The notes under the pieces were generated by a model that was given only the letters and a program-made list of their open reading frames with translations, was not told where the DNA came from and ran no database searches. Shown in pieces: positions 8,221 through 16,304 of a stretch of 46,646 bases of DNA (the stretch's first letter is position 1; every line of letters starts with the position of its first letter). The translations under genes were made by a program, and so were the position numbers. This DNA comes from CAYVUB01 sp964454675 (GTDB lineage Bacteria > Bacteroidota > Bacteroidia > Flavobacteriales > Flavobacteriaceae): contig CAYVUB010000021.1 of the NCBI GenBank assembly GCA_964454675.1, positions 1 to 46,646 of the forward strand. Reading direction: 5' to 3'.

Positions 8221-8958
8221 TTAGTCTATAATTTTATATAGTATTGGTTTACTTGGTGATGCGTCATTTTCAAATGGTGCTATTTGTAAATTCAAAAAAT
8301 AAGAACCGTCGTCAATACTATTGTCAACAAAAATAAATTCGGTAATGGTAGCATCCAACCTCATTTTTCTTGATATATTCCAAAAAGCTTTATGTGCCAG
8401 CAATTTGCCTTCGTCTTTTTCTTTATCGACACTCGGTAAATCAATCAGTAAATGTTTTACGTTGATGTCTCTTAAAAAAACAGCGGCTTCTTCAAGTAAA
8501 TACGGCGGGTTGGTGTTTGAATACTGATGTGACAATTTTTCCTTGGTATTGGGAATCGTCCGGATAACAACCGCTTCGGGATGTTTATCTTTTAGAGCAA
8601 ATTGCAACTGTTTTTTGGTTATTACAAAATCGTCATGCTGCTTGCTCGGCGCAATGGTAATGACTTCTGCAAGAAAAAAAAACTGTTTTAAATGCTGATT
8701 AACCGAATACACTTCTTTGGTAACATGACCTGCACATTCTGTATGTGTGCCGTGCGCATGCGGATTGAACACAATGGTATTAAAATTGACCGACGCGCCT
8801 TTTTCAACACTTGCTGTCCAGTCACCCATTACCACCGGCTCGATGCTTGGCTCATTGAGATACCATGCGTTGACGTTTTGCTTTGAGGCTCTCAACGGAA
8901 TGGATATATCCAAAGGTTTTGACAAATCTATTTGAAAATTATTTATTATTGCTTTCAT
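8221..8958 (-). CDS. Cyclase-family (kynurenine formamidase-like) metal hydrolase
   Basis: The 245-residue protein carries the cyclase/KynB metal-binding motif as HAHGTHTECAGHV (HxGTHxxxxxH) at about residues 68-80. It begins with DLSKPLDISIPL, the usual opening strand, and later has VVIRTIPN and HLLIDLPSVDKEKDEG, the typical second metal-site region. Family members hydrolyse formamides or related bonds, e.g. N-formylkynurenine in tryptophan breakdown; no other kynurenine genes are present, so the substrate is open. First gene of a three-gene run. The inverted repeat of the GxxExxY locus begins seven bases before its start codon, so its promoter may lie within that repeat. Confidence 0.85.
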   Translation of the reverse strand: MKAIINNFQIDLSKPLDISIPLRASKQNVNAWYLNEPSIEPVVMGDWTASVEKGASVNFNTIVFNPHAHGTHTECAGHVTKEVYSVNQHLKQFFFLAEVITIAPSKQHDDFVITKKQLQFALKDKHPEAVVIRTIPNTKEKLSHQYSNTNPPYLLEEAAVFLRDINVKHLLIDLPSVDKEKDEGKLLAHKAFWNISRKMRLDATITEFIFVDNSIDDGSYFLNLQIAPFENDASPSKPILYKIID

Positions 8959-8964
8959 ATTTTT

Positions 8965-9003
8965 TTAACCGCAAAGGGCGCAAAGAATTACGCAAAGTTC
9001 GCC
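8965..9003. repeat. Left inverted repeat of the GxxExxY cassette
   Basis: A 39-bp unit built of CGCAAAG words (GCAAAGAATTACGCAAAG core). It matches the reverse complement of 9397-9435 at 33 of 39 positions. Confidence 0.8.
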
Positions 9004-9009
9004 AAGATT

Positions 9010-9387
9010 TTAAAGGTTATTAACTACTCGTTTAATTCCGTTCTTTATCAAGTTTACATTAAAATTTATTAGCAAACCAAGCTTACAATCGTTAAGTTTT
9101 AAATAAGTTAAAAGCTGAGCAAAATGAACATCATTCAAGCTTTCAACCGGGTTTATCTTTAATATTAATTTATTTTCAACGATGATATCAATTCTATAAC
9201 CAATATCTAATCTAACTTCTTCATAAATCAACGGTAATGCCTTTTGTTTTCAACATTTAATTGCTGTTTTTTTTAATTCATAAAATAAGCATTCCTCATA
9301 AGCACTTTCCAAAAGTCCCGGGCCTAAACTTTGATGTACTTTCAAAGCACAATCAAACACGATTTTTGACAATTTATTTTCTCTCAT
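9010..9387 (-). pseudogene. GxxExxY protein (PD-(D/E)XK_3 type) gene with two compensating frameshifts
   Basis: Reading from ATG at 9387 gives MRENKLSKIVFDCALKVHQS, then the family motif G-LLESAYEECLFYEL, then an in-frame TGA; the frame continues with KQKALPLIYEEVRLDIGYRI and ends at 9010 after 125 codons. Removing one A from the A8 run and adding one A a few codons later replaces the broken segment by ELKKQQLNVEKQKALP, which is what the family looks like. So there are two opposite single-base indels within about 25 bases, creating the stop. The 3' part alone (9010-9231) is open from an internal ATG. The family belongs to the PD-(D/E)XK nuclease-like group and its role is unknown. It is flanked by 39-bp inverted repeats. 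Confidence 0.75.
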
Positions 9388-9396
9388 ACTAACATT

Positions 9397-9435
9397 AGCG
9401 ACCTTTGCGTAATTCTTTGCGAACCTTACGGTTAA
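9397..9435. repeat. Right inverted repeat of the GxxExxY cassette
   Basis: Inverted partner of 8965-9003; it lies between the GxxExxY start codon and the hemW stop codon (9438-9440), ending two bases short of that stop. Confidence 0.8.
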
Positions 9436-9437
9436 AC

Positions 9438-10664
9438 TTATTCCAAATTTAACAAAAACAAATTACTTGCTATTCCGTCACAAAGAAACTTTCCTTTTTG
9501 AGTTGTTCGCAAAACATTTTCACTGATAAAGAGTAAACCATTAGCAATAAATTTTTCGGATTGTTTTAGAAGATACGATAAAAATTCTTTTCCAAATTCT
9601 TTTTCAATTCTTTCTAAAGAAACACCCCAAATGGTTCGTAAACCTGTCATTACATATTCATTGTATTTGTCTATGGTTGTCAAGGTTTCTATTTCAATAG
9701 GAAGCCGGTTTTTTTCTAATGATTGTATGTATTTGGAATTATTCCGAACGTTCCAGCCGCGTTGATTTCCATTAAATGAATGTGCCGACGGACCAATACC
9801 AATATAGGGTTTTCCTTGCCAATAGGCAGAATTGTTCTTGCTGAAATAGTTAGGTTTGCCAAAGTTTGACAATTCATAATGTACAAATCCTGACGTTTCT
9901 AATTTTTCAATCAATAGATGAAATTGCTCTTGTGCCAAATTATCATCTACATTTTTTATAATCCCTTTTTTAATAAACGATTCCAAAGCCGTTTTGGGCT
10001 CAACTGTCAAGGCATAACTTGAAATATGCGGGATGTTAAACGATAAAGCCGTTTCGATATTTTTAATCCAATTTTCATTGGTTAAACCCGGAATGCCATA
10101 AATCAAATCGATAGAAATATTATCAAAAAAATGTGAGGCATTTTCAAGGCATTTTTTAGCTTCATCAGCATTATGCGCACGGTTCATCAGTTTTAAATCG
10201 TCTTCAAAAAACGATTGGACACCTATGGAAAGGCGGTTAATTCCAATTGCTTTTAGGTCTTCAAAGAGATTCCTCGTTCCTCGGAATGACAAATCGAGGG
10301 TTAAATCATCGGGATTTGCTTCTAAAGTGATTTCGGGATTTTCAACGACGTTATAATTTTTATACACTTCATCAATCAACAATCGCAATTCGTCAATCGT
10401 CAATAAACTTGGTGTTCCACCACCAAAATAGATGGTTTCAACAGTAATATTCTGAAATTCGTCTTTTCGTAACGCCAACTCTTTAACCAATGCCGCAACC
10501 AATTCGCTTTTCTTTTTTAAAGACGTCGAAAAATGAAAATCACAATAGTGACAGGCTTGCTTGCAAAATGGGATATGAATGTAGATAGCTCCACCTAACC
10601 TAACCAAAAGGGAGGAATTTAAAACGACATCCAATGCAGCAACTGATTTATTTTTTGACATCAT
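9438..10664 (-). CDS. hemW: HemW-type radical SAM protein (heme chaperone) with repeat-derived insertions
   Basis: The 408-residue protein has the radical SAM cluster motif CKQACHYC (Cys34, Cys38, Cys41) within IYIHIPFC, the FGGGTPSLL SAM motif, and the HemW marker region RLSIGVQSF. HemW proteins resemble oxygen-independent coproporphyrinogen oxidase but act in heme delivery. Two segments look foreign. The first ~25 residues, before the usual IYIHIPFC start, include NSSLLVRLGG encoded by a dispersed repeat (10589-10620). At about 123-133, DLSFRGTRNLF lies where relatives have a short linker and is encoded by another repeat (10267-10296). The start at 10664 overlaps the end of ruvC by 17 bases; with no internal ATG before IYIH, the extension is probably real. 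Confidence 0.88.
   Translation of the reverse strand: MMSKNKSVAALDVVLNSSLLVRLGGAIYIHIPFCKQACHYCDFHFSTSLKKKSELVAALVKELALRKDEFQNITVETIYFGGGTPSLLTIDELRLLIDEVYKNYNVVENPEITLEANPDDLTLDLSFRGTRNLFEDLKAIGINRLSIGVQSFFEDDLKLMNRAHNADEAKKCLENASHFFDNISIDLIYGIPGLTNENWIKNIETALSFNIPHISSYALTVEPKTALESFIKKGIIKNVDDNLAQEQFHLLIEKLETSGFVHYELSNFGKPNYFSKNNSAYWQGKPYIGIGPSAHSFNGNQRGWNVRNNSKYIQSLEKNRLPIEIETLTTIDKYNEYVMTGLRTIWGVSLERIEKEFGKEFLSYLLKQSEKFIANGLLFISENVLRTTQKGKFLCDGIASNLFLLNLE
10267..10296. repeat. Dispersed repeat inserted in the hemW coding sequence
   Basis: GAGATTCCTCGTTCCTCGGAATGACAAATC-type unit, in frame, encoding DLSFRGTRNL. The same word order (GGATTCCTC, CGTTCC, TCGGAATGACAAA) occurs in the noncoding stretch 21819-21867. 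Confidence 0.65.
10589..10620. repeat. Dispersed CCTCCC..GGTTAGGTGG repeat at the hemW 5' end
   Basis: On the minus strand this reads AATTCCTCCCTTTTGGTTAGGTTAGGTGG, the same family as the copies at 10699-10730, 21021-21054, 42475-42508 and 44567-44602. It is translated within the hemW N-terminal extension. Confidence 0.65.
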
Positions 10665-11259
10665 TGTCGTTTTTCTTTTTCATACTAACAACAATATTAT
10701 TCCCCCTTTGGGGGTTAGGAGGCAAATTTTGTTTCACAAAACTCGCCCATCCTGTGTAGCTTTTTTTGCCTTCTACTTTTCCTTCATTATAAAAATGGCA
10801 AACCGCAGCCGCCAAACCATCGGTAGCGTCTAAGTTTTTTGGTAAAGTTTTCAATCCCAATAAACTTTGAAGCATTTTTGCCACTTGCTCTTTGCTGGCA
10901 TTTCCGTTTCCGGTGATTGCCATTTTTATCTTTTTGGGTGAATATTCGGTAATTGGGATTTCCCTGCTTAAACCCGCAGCCATAGCGACTCCTTGTGCTC
11001 TGCCAAGCTTGAGCATACTTTGCACGTTTTTACCAAAAAATGGCGCTTCAATGGCTATTTCATCGGGATGATGCGTATCGATTAACTCAATAGTACGCTC
11101 AAAAATGAGTTTTAGCTTTAAATAATGGTCGTCATATTTTTTGAGGTCAAGCTCGTTAAGCTGCATGAAGCTCATGGTTTTTCCTACAACTTTTATGAGT
11201 CCGAAACCCATAATGGTGGTTCCGGGATCGATACCTAATATGATTTTTTCTTTTGCCAT
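10648..11259 (-). CDS. ruvC: Crossover junction endodeoxyribonuclease RuvC
   Basis: The 203-residue protein starts MAKEKIILGIDPGT; the upstream in-frame ATG would overlap the preceding gene, so this start is preferred. RuvC is a Holliday-junction resolvase acting with RuvAB in recombination. Catalytic acids are visible: Asp in GIDPGTT (residue ~11), Glu in AIEAPFFG and the Asp pair in DATDGLAAAVCH. The core ends around WASFVKQN; the remaining tail (LPPNPQRGNNIVV and a Lys/Asn-rich end) is encoded by a dispersed repeat and overlaps hemW, and is unlikely to be catalytic. It begins 2 bases after the stop of the barrel-protein gene upstream. Confidence 0.95.
   Translation of the reverse strand: MAKEKIILGIDPGTTIMGFGLIKVVGKTMSFMQLNELDLKKYDDHYLKLKLIFERTIELIDTHHPDEIAIEAPFFGKNVQSMLKLGRAQGVAMAAGLSREIPITEYSPKKIKMAITGNGNASKEQVAKMLQSLLGLKTLPKNLDATDGLAAAVCHFYNEGKVEGKKSYTGWASFVKQNLPPNPQRGNNIVVSMKKKNDNDVKK
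10699..10730. repeat. Dispersed CCCCCTTTGGGGG repeat in the ruvC 3' end
   Basis: ATTCCCCCTTTGGGGGTTAGGAGGC, in opposite orientation to the copy at 10589. On the minus strand it encodes the PPNPQRGNN tail of RuvC. Confidence 0.65.
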
Positions 11260-11261
11260 TA

Positions 11262-11888
11262 TTAACAATATTGACAACCGCTTAATGAAAACGACACACC
11301 AAAAGACAGATATATCAAATCGCCATTAAATGAATAACCATGCACATTTACATCATATTTTTCTGCTCCCGAAAGTGATAACGCATACCCGGCATCGGCA
11401 TAAACAGACATGGTTTCTGATAAAGCATAATGCACTTCAAATCCGCCTAAAACATTGAGATATGTATATTTATTTTCACTAAAACCCCCTAATGGCTTTG
11501 TAAAACTCACACCCGGACCGGCATGACCAACTAAAGAAATACGCTCAGGCAAAAATGTCAAAATCTCCGAAAAATTATAAACTATCTGAGCATTAAGCCG
11601 TGTGTAATTCAGTTTAAAATCCGGCGACTCATCATTATTTGACGAGCGGTTGAACCCGAAATCGAGTTTTGCTCCCCATTGTGGTAAAAACATGTGCTGA
11701 ATACCCAAATTTACCGTAGGAAAATTAACAGTCTTTGACGTATAATCACCGGTTTGGTCATTTTCAACAGGATTATTGATTCCGAGAGAAATTTGCGCTT
11801 TCCACAGTTCGGTTTCGCGTTGCGAAACGGCTTGAAAACAAGTTAAAAGCAGCAATCCAAAAAGCAAATATTGTTGTAGTTTGTTCAT
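11262..11888 (-). CDS. Outer-membrane beta-barrel protein
   Basis: The 208-residue protein has a signal peptide (MNKLQQYLLFGLLLLTCFQAVSQ) and a mature part of alternating hydrophobic strands rich in Gly and aromatic residues (VNLGIQHMFLPQWGAKLDFGF, HAGPGVSFTKPLGGF, SVYADAGYALSLSGA), ending in FGVSFSLSG followed by CQYC. This is typical of small OmpW/OmpX-like eight-strand porin-type barrels in Bacteroidota; ligand unknown. First gene of the minus-strand unit with ruvC and hemW (2-base gap, then 17-base overlap), and divergent from the flippase-like gene 24 bases away. Confidence 0.75.
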   Translation of the reverse strand: MNKLQQYLLFGLLLLTCFQAVSQRETELWKAQISLGINNPVENDQTGDYTSKTVNFPTVNLGIQHMFLPQWGAKLDFGFNRSSNNDESPDFKLNYTRLNAQIVYNFSEILTFLPERISLVGHAGPGVSFTKPLGGFSENKYTYLNVLGGFEVHYALSETMSVYADAGYALSLSGAEKYDVNVHGYSFNGDLIYLSFGVSFSLSGCQYC

Positions 11889-11899
11889 TTGATTATATT

Positions 11900-11907
11900 T
11901 AAATTTG
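11900..11907 (+). promoter_or_regulatory. Possible -7 box for the flippase-like gene
   Basis: TAAATTTG fits TAnnTTTG, with TTTG at 11880-11883 (16-base gap). It ends five bases before the chosen ATG, which would make the mRNA nearly leaderless. Confidence 0.3.
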
Positions 11908-11912
11908 CGGCT

Positions 11913-12884
11913 ATGCTCAATGCGTTATCCTACAAAACTAAACAATTCTTGGTTGTGCTCATTAAATTAAGCATTGTTGTTGTTGCATTTTATGTTATTT
12001 TCAAAAAACTGTTTCAAAACGACAGTTTAAACTTTCATGATTTTTCTTGTTTTTTGATAGAAAATAAGGTGTTTTCAATCAAAAACATGATTTTTTTACT
12101 GATTTTAAGTAGTTTTAACTGGTTTTTTGAAATTTTAAAATGGCAAACTTTGGTTTCTGTTGCAAATCCTATTTCATTCAAAAAATCCTTAGAACAAAGT
12201 TTAGGCGCATTGACCGCATCGCTTTTAACGCCTAACCGTATTGGCGAATACGGTGCCAAAGCACTTTATGTATCGTCAAAATTAAGAAAGCGTATTTTGC
12301 TGTTGAATTTAATTGGAAATATGATGCAAATGGGTGTGACATTGTTGTTTGGCAGTATTGGTTTGCTTTTTTTAATACCTAATTATCATTTGGATATTTC
12401 AACAAATTCAATGGTTTATTTAGCACTGTTTTTAATTGCACTTTTGATAGTTTTTTTATGGATTTCCATGCGAAAATCATTTAAAATCAAAGGGTTTTCA
12501 ATTGAAAAACTAAACTCTTTCATAACAAAAATTCCGAACAGAATCCTATTATCGGCGGTTTTTTATTCAATTATACGCTACCTTATTTTTTCGTTTCAAC
12601 TTTATTTTTTGCTGAAAATGTTTGGTATAACACTAAGTTATTTTGAAGCCATGATTTTAATTAGCTCCATATATGTTTTATCGTCTGTAATCCCAACACT
12701 ATTACTATTTGATGTGGTTATAAAAAGTAGTGTTGCCGTGTTTGTGTTTTCATTGGCAGGCATTGACGAACTGCGTATTTTATGCATCATGACCCTGATG
12801 TGGCTGCTTAATTTTGTACTGCCAAGTATTATAGGAAGTTATTATGTACTTCAATTTAAACTTGTTAAAAATGATGTTATATGA
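11913..12884 (+). CDS. Lysylphosphatidylglycerol synthase TM / flippase-like membrane protein
   Basis: From MLNALSYKTKQFLVVLIKL the product is 323 residues with eight or so membrane segments. SLGALTASLLTPNRIGEYGAKALY is the characteristic conserved stretch of the UPF0104/LPG_synthase_TM family (GR/NRIGE pattern). Members flip or transfer lipid-linked groups in the inner membrane. The gene overlaps the following GT2 glycosyltransferase by 4 bases (ATGA), so the two are translationally coupled and likely handle one lipid or polysaccharide substrate. The start at 11889 in the same frame is less likely because it abuts the divergent gene. Confidence 0.82.
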   Translation: MLNALSYKTKQFLVVLIKLSIVVVAFYVIFKKLFQNDSLNFHDFSCFLIENKVFSIKNMIFLLILSSFNWFFEILKWQTLVSVANPISFKKSLEQSLGALTASLLTPNRIGEYGAKALYVSSKLRKRILLLNLIGNMMQMGVTLLFGSIGLLFLIPNYHLDISTNSMVYLALFLIALLIVFLWISMRKSFKIKGFSIEKLNSFITKIPNRILLSAVFYSIIRYLIFSFQLYFLLKMFGITLSYFEAMILISSIYVLSSVIPTLLLFDVVIKSSVAVFVFSLAGIDELRILCIMTLMWLLNFVLPSIIGSYYVLQFKLVKNDVI

Positions 12885-14017
12885 TAGCTGTATCCATCAT
12901 TATTACTGCAATTTACCTAATACTTATCATAAGTTTCATTATAGGTTTTGATAAAATTCTTACGACAAAAAACACCGATGCTGTACCAAAAACAACATTT
13001 TCTGTGATTATTCCCTTTAGAAATGAAGCTGAAAATTTACCGGAATTACTGCAATCCATTTCACAATTAAATTACCCTAAAGAGTTGTACGAAATCATTT
13101 TTGTGGATGATGAATCTGATGATGGGTCAATTGATCAGATTATGCGATTTCTCACTCACGTTCGAGATGACATCAAGATTATACCGAATATCCGGAAAAC
13201 CAATTCCCCAAAAAAAGACGCCATAACCACTGCCATAACACAAGCAAAATACGACTGGATAGTTACCACCGATGCCGATTGTATATTGCCAAAACAATGG
13301 CTGCACAGCATTAACGCTTATATTTTACAACAACAGCCAGAGTTGATTGCCATGCCGGTAATCTATAAAAATCCGGAAAATTTTATTGAGCGTTTTCAGC
13401 TGCTTGACATCTTGAGTTTACAGGGCGCAACGGTAGGCGGTTTTGGCATCAAACAGCCTTTTTTATCCAATGGCGCCAATCTGGCTTATAAAAAATCACT
13501 GTTTTATGCACTTGACGGTTTTGAAGGGAACACACATATTGCCGGTGGCGATGATGTGTTTTTATTGGAAAAAGCCGTCAAAAATAATATTGCAGGCGTA
13601 CATTATTTAAAATCTAAAAGCGTCATTGTAACCACAAAACCTCAACCCGATTTTAAAAGTTTGCTGGCGCAACGCATCCGCTGGACATCAAAAACCGGTG
13701 CGTATCAAAATCATTTCGGGAAACTTACGGGAATTATCGTATTGCTGATGAATGCATTGCTAATTTGCTTAGCAATTACAACCATTACAGGCATAAGCAG
13801 TTATAAGATTTTAGTTTCTGTTATGCTTTCAAAATTCATTTCCGATTTGATTTTGATAAACAAATCGGCACACTTTTTTGAATGTAAGGCAATCCTCAAA
13901 ATGTATCTTTTCGGGTTTTTCATTTATCCGTTTTTTTCAACTTATGTAGCGGTTTTATCCGTTTTTACGGGATATAAATGGAAGTCAAGAACTTATAGCG
14001 TAAACAGAAATCTGTAA
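12881..14017 (+). CDS. Membrane-anchored family 2 glycosyltransferase
   Basis: The 378-residue protein has an N-terminal membrane segment (about 4-24), then a GT-A fold: FSVIIPFRNEAENLPELL, FVDDESDDGS (first Asp motif), VTTDADCILP (DxD-type metal site), GGDDVFLLEKA (ED-like base region) and QRIRWTSK (QxxRW). Three to four C-terminal membrane segments follow. QxxRW together with C-terminal membrane helices suggests a processive or lipid-linked transferase. It is coupled to the flippase-like gene upstream through a 4-base overlap. Product unknown. Confidence 0.9.
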   Translation: MIAVSIIITAIYLILIISFIIGFDKILTTKNTDAVPKTTFSVIIPFRNEAENLPELLQSISQLNYPKELYEIIFVDDESDDGSIDQIMRFLTHVRDDIKIIPNIRKTNSPKKDAITTAITQAKYDWIVTTDADCILPKQWLHSINAYILQQQPELIAMPVIYKNPENFIERFQLLDILSLQGATVGGFGIKQPFLSNGANLAYKKSLFYALDGFEGNTHIAGGDDVFLLEKAVKNNIAGVHYLKSKSVIVTTKPQPDFKSLLAQRIRWTSKTGAYQNHFGKLTGIIVLLMNALLICLAITTITGISSYKILVSVMLSKFISDLILINKSAHFFECKAILKMYLFGFFIYPFFSTYVAVLSVFTGYKWKSRTYSVNRNL

Positions 14018-14169
14018 AAATATCACATCTCATTTTTATTCTGAATAAATCGAATATATGTTAGAACTGATACTATAAACCATAAGATTTCCGCCTTCGC
14101 AGAAAATTCAATTAACATGATTGTCATTTATTTTTGTTAGTTTTACCTGAATTTGAAATCCCGATTCCT

Positions 14170-15045
14170 ATGAAAAAATCAGCATTCATTATTTGCTTTC
14201 TACTTAGTTTTTCAACTTTAACCGCACAGGAAACCTACACAGTAAACGGCGAAACGCTCCAGCTTAAAACCCAGGTTGAAGGGCAAATAGATTTGCTGTG
14301 GAATGTGATAGACAACCGCTACCGGTATTTTATACGAACTGCCGACGGCACGATTACCGAGCTTAAAAACACCCGGAATCAAAATAACGACTATCAGGAA
14401 GAATTTAAAACAGTATTGAAAAACAGTACTTCAAATACCATTTCAACTGATGATGTTAACCTGACTTTAAGCAGCTTAACGCATTTTTTTGACACGTATA
14501 ACAAATCTGTTGACGCACAATACATTCTTGTAGAAAAAGAAGGAACTGCCGAGCTTCGTTTGGGAGTTTTTGGCGGTATCAGCAACAGTCCGTTTGTTAA
14601 AAATCCCGACAATATAAAAACACCCGTAATAGGTGCAGAACTTGAAGTTTTACCATCTAATAACAGCAAACATTCGGGGTTTTTACAGTTACGCTCAACT
14701 TTTAAAAATGATGATTTTGAATACAGCACAACCGAAATATCGTTAGGCTATCGCTTCAGAATCATTAATTGTGAAAAATTTGGTTTCTATGCCGATACAA
14801 AATTCGCAACGGTCAATTTTTCAAAAAGCAAGCAGGCATATCTTGACGAAAACGAGAATTTAATTGTTGAAAATTTGAACGAAACCGCTTTTGACGTGCC
14901 GTTTGTATTTGGTATAGGTGCCGAATACCGGGTAAGCGAAAACAGCCTGATAACCTTTGGCTACAACCAGTTGTTTGCTGCGTTTATAGACAATCAAGGG
15001 AATTTTCCGGTAGATTTTACACTTGGTTATAAACTAAGGTTGTAG
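14170..15045 (+). CDS. Secreted outer-membrane barrel-like protein, function unknown
   Basis: From MKKSAFIICFLLSFSTLTAQE the product is 291 residues with a signal peptide. The first ~120 residues are a soluble region (QVEGQIDLLWNVIDNRYRYFI). From about residue 125 the sequence alternates amphipathic strands (LRLGVFGGISNS, TEISLGYRFRI, FGFYADTKFATVNFS, VFGIGAEYRVSENS, ITFGYNQLFAAF) and ends TLGYKLRL, a typical barrel C terminus. The upstream ATG at 14134 would disrupt the signal peptide. It stops one base before the convergent lipoprotein gene. Confidence 0.72.
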   Translation: MKKSAFIICFLLSFSTLTAQETYTVNGETLQLKTQVEGQIDLLWNVIDNRYRYFIRTADGTITELKNTRNQNNDYQEEFKTVLKNSTSNTISTDDVNLTLSSLTHFFDTYNKSVDAQYILVEKEGTAELRLGVFGGISNSPFVKNPDNIKTPVIGAELEVLPSNNSKHSGFLQLRSTFKNDDFEYSTTEISLGYRFRIINCEKFGFYADTKFATVNFSKSKQAYLDENENLIVENLNETAFDVPFVFGIGAEYRVSENSLITFGYNQLFAAFIDNQGNFPVDFTLGYKLRL

Positions 15046-15522
15046 TTACTTAATATCAACCACTACCGGCAAACTGAACTCTGTTGCCACGTGCTGACTG
15101 CGTTTGATAGCGGGATAAATTTGAGGCAGCGAGTCAAAACTACTGCGTAAAATACTGTCTAACTTTGGTATTTGATTTCTGGTAGATTCACGGCTTTCAA
15201 TAGATTTTACCATAAAACCACCATCTTTATCAATATAAATTTTTAGTACAACCGTATCATTAACATCCTGTGTTACTACAATGTTTTGTTGTGATAAATT
15301 TGCACTTAAAAACTCATGGAGTGTACGTTCAAAACATTCTTTTTTAGCGGAATTTACTGCGGCAGAATCGCAGGTTGCAAAGGTTGGGTATTCATCAACA
15401 TCATTCCAGTTGATAGCTTGCAATTCTTCTTCCAGAATATCTTGGGGATAGACTTTTTTTGTCTTGAAATAATCACAAGACACCAGCATCACAAAAAACA
15501 TAATGGTAAATAATAGCTTCAT
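15046..15522 (-). CDS. Lipoprotein with a TonB-C-like domain
   Basis: The 158-residue product starts MKLLFTIMFFVMLVSCDYF, a lipobox ending in Cys16. The C-terminal half (VVLKIYIDKDGGFMVKSI, then LDSILRSSFDSLPQIYPA, ending EFSLPVVVDI) follows the layout of Bacteroidota TonB_C-type domains, where a strand, a helix and a final strand surround a conserved P-rich turn. There is no membrane anchor other than the lipid, so it is not a conventional energy transducer. The longer ORF start adds a non-signal-like leader and was rejected. Confidence 0.68.
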   Translation of the reverse strand: MKLLFTIMFFVMLVSCDYFKTKKVYPQDILEEELQAINWNDVDEYPTFATCDSAAVNSAKKECFERTLHEFLSANLSQQNIVVTQDVNDTVVLKIYIDKDGGFMVKSIESRESTRNQIPKLDSILRSSFDSLPQIYPAIKRSQHVATEFSLPVVVDIK

Positions 15523-15651
15523 TTTAATACGACTGAAGCCGAAAAGTACAATTTTTTTGGATACCAAAACAGGATATGCCATTTGAGTTGCCTATTTGTC
15601 AAAATAACTGTAACATTTTCTGTGTATCTTTGACCTATAACCAAAAAAGAT

Positions 15652-16155
15652 ATGGATATAGCGCTTACCATTATTGGGTTTTTGTTTATGATTGTTGGCA
15701 TTCTGGGGAGTGTTTTACCGGTACTTCCGGGACCGCCGTTAAGCTGGCTGGGCTTGCTGCTGCTTTATTTAACAAAAGCTGTGCCCAATGACTGGGTTGT
15801 TTTGGGTATTACATTACTGGTAGCTGTACTGGTCGTGGTGCTTGATTATGTGATTCCTGCTGTGGGCACCAAGAAATTTGGCGGTAGCAAATACGGGATG
15901 ATTGGTACCGGTATCGGACTTGTTGTATCGCTTTTTTTTCCTGTTTTTGGAATTTTTGGTATAATTATCTGGCCGTTTATTGGTGCGCTTGTTGGCGAAC
16001 TTATCAATAACTCAAACTCTTCAAAAGCTATGAAAGCTGCTTTTGGTTCTTTTATAGGATTTGTGGTTGGTACCTTACTAAAGTTTGTGGTTTCGGTTGT
16101 ATATCTGGGAATTTTTATCAGAGTATTCTGGAATTATAAGCATCTTATTTTTTAG
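15652..16155 (+). CDS. DUF456 family membrane protein
   Basis: The 167-residue protein is almost entirely hydrophobic with four to five membrane segments and Gly-rich small-residue motifs: GSVLPVLPGPPLSWLGLL near residue 22, GGSKYGMIGTGIGLVVSLFF, and GALVGELI. These match DUF456 (glycine-zipper-rich). Function unknown. Monocistronic, divergent from the lipoprotein gene. Confidence 0.85.
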   Translation: MDIALTIIGFLFMIVGILGSVLPVLPGPPLSWLGLLLLYLTKAVPNDWVVLGITLLVAVLVVVLDYVIPAVGTKKFGGSKYGMIGTGIGLVVSLFFPVFGIFGIIIWPFIGALVGELINNSNSSKAMKAAFGSFIGFVVGTLLKFVVSVVYLGIFIRVFWNYKHLIF

Positions 16156-16181
16156 TATTAGAAGTGATTTAAATGCATTCA

Positions 16182-16211
16182 CAAAAAAACCGGATAGTAA
16201 ACTACCCGGTT
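16182..16211 (-). terminator. Strong terminator on the minus strand
   Basis: AACCGGGTAGT / ACTATCCGGTT hairpin (one mismatch) followed on the minus strand by seven Ts and a G. The T-run favours the minus strand, i.e. the transcript of the predicted small RNA rather than DUF456. Confidence 0.65.
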
Positions 16212-16270
16212 AATTCCTTTTTTGCTATTAATTCAACAAATTACTTAGAGGGATTAATTAATTTATGTTG
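16182..16270 (-). ncRNA. Predicted small noncoding RNA (about 85-89 nt)
   Basis: A minus-strand transcription unit is bounded by a -7 box (TATATTTG, 16283 to 16276) and the intrinsic terminator at 16182-16211. Nothing in between has an ATG on that strand, so it is noncoding if transcribed. It lies between two convergent genes (DUF456 and the response regulator), where a promoter is otherwise unexpected. Two palindromes sit at about -43 and -65 from the inferred start. Identity with a known RNA family is not recognised. Confidence 0.45.
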
Positions 16271-16275
16271 ATAAG

Positions 16276-16283
16276 CAAATATA
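16276..16283 (-). promoter_or_regulatory. -7 box of the predicted small RNA
   Basis: TATATTTG on the minus strand matches TAnnTTTG exactly, identical to the tRNA-Asp box at 20029-20036. No TTTG is found 17-23 bases upstream, which suggests dependence on an activator. Confidence 0.5.
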
Positions 16284-16304
16284 CATCTGTGGTTTTAAAA
16301 AAAA

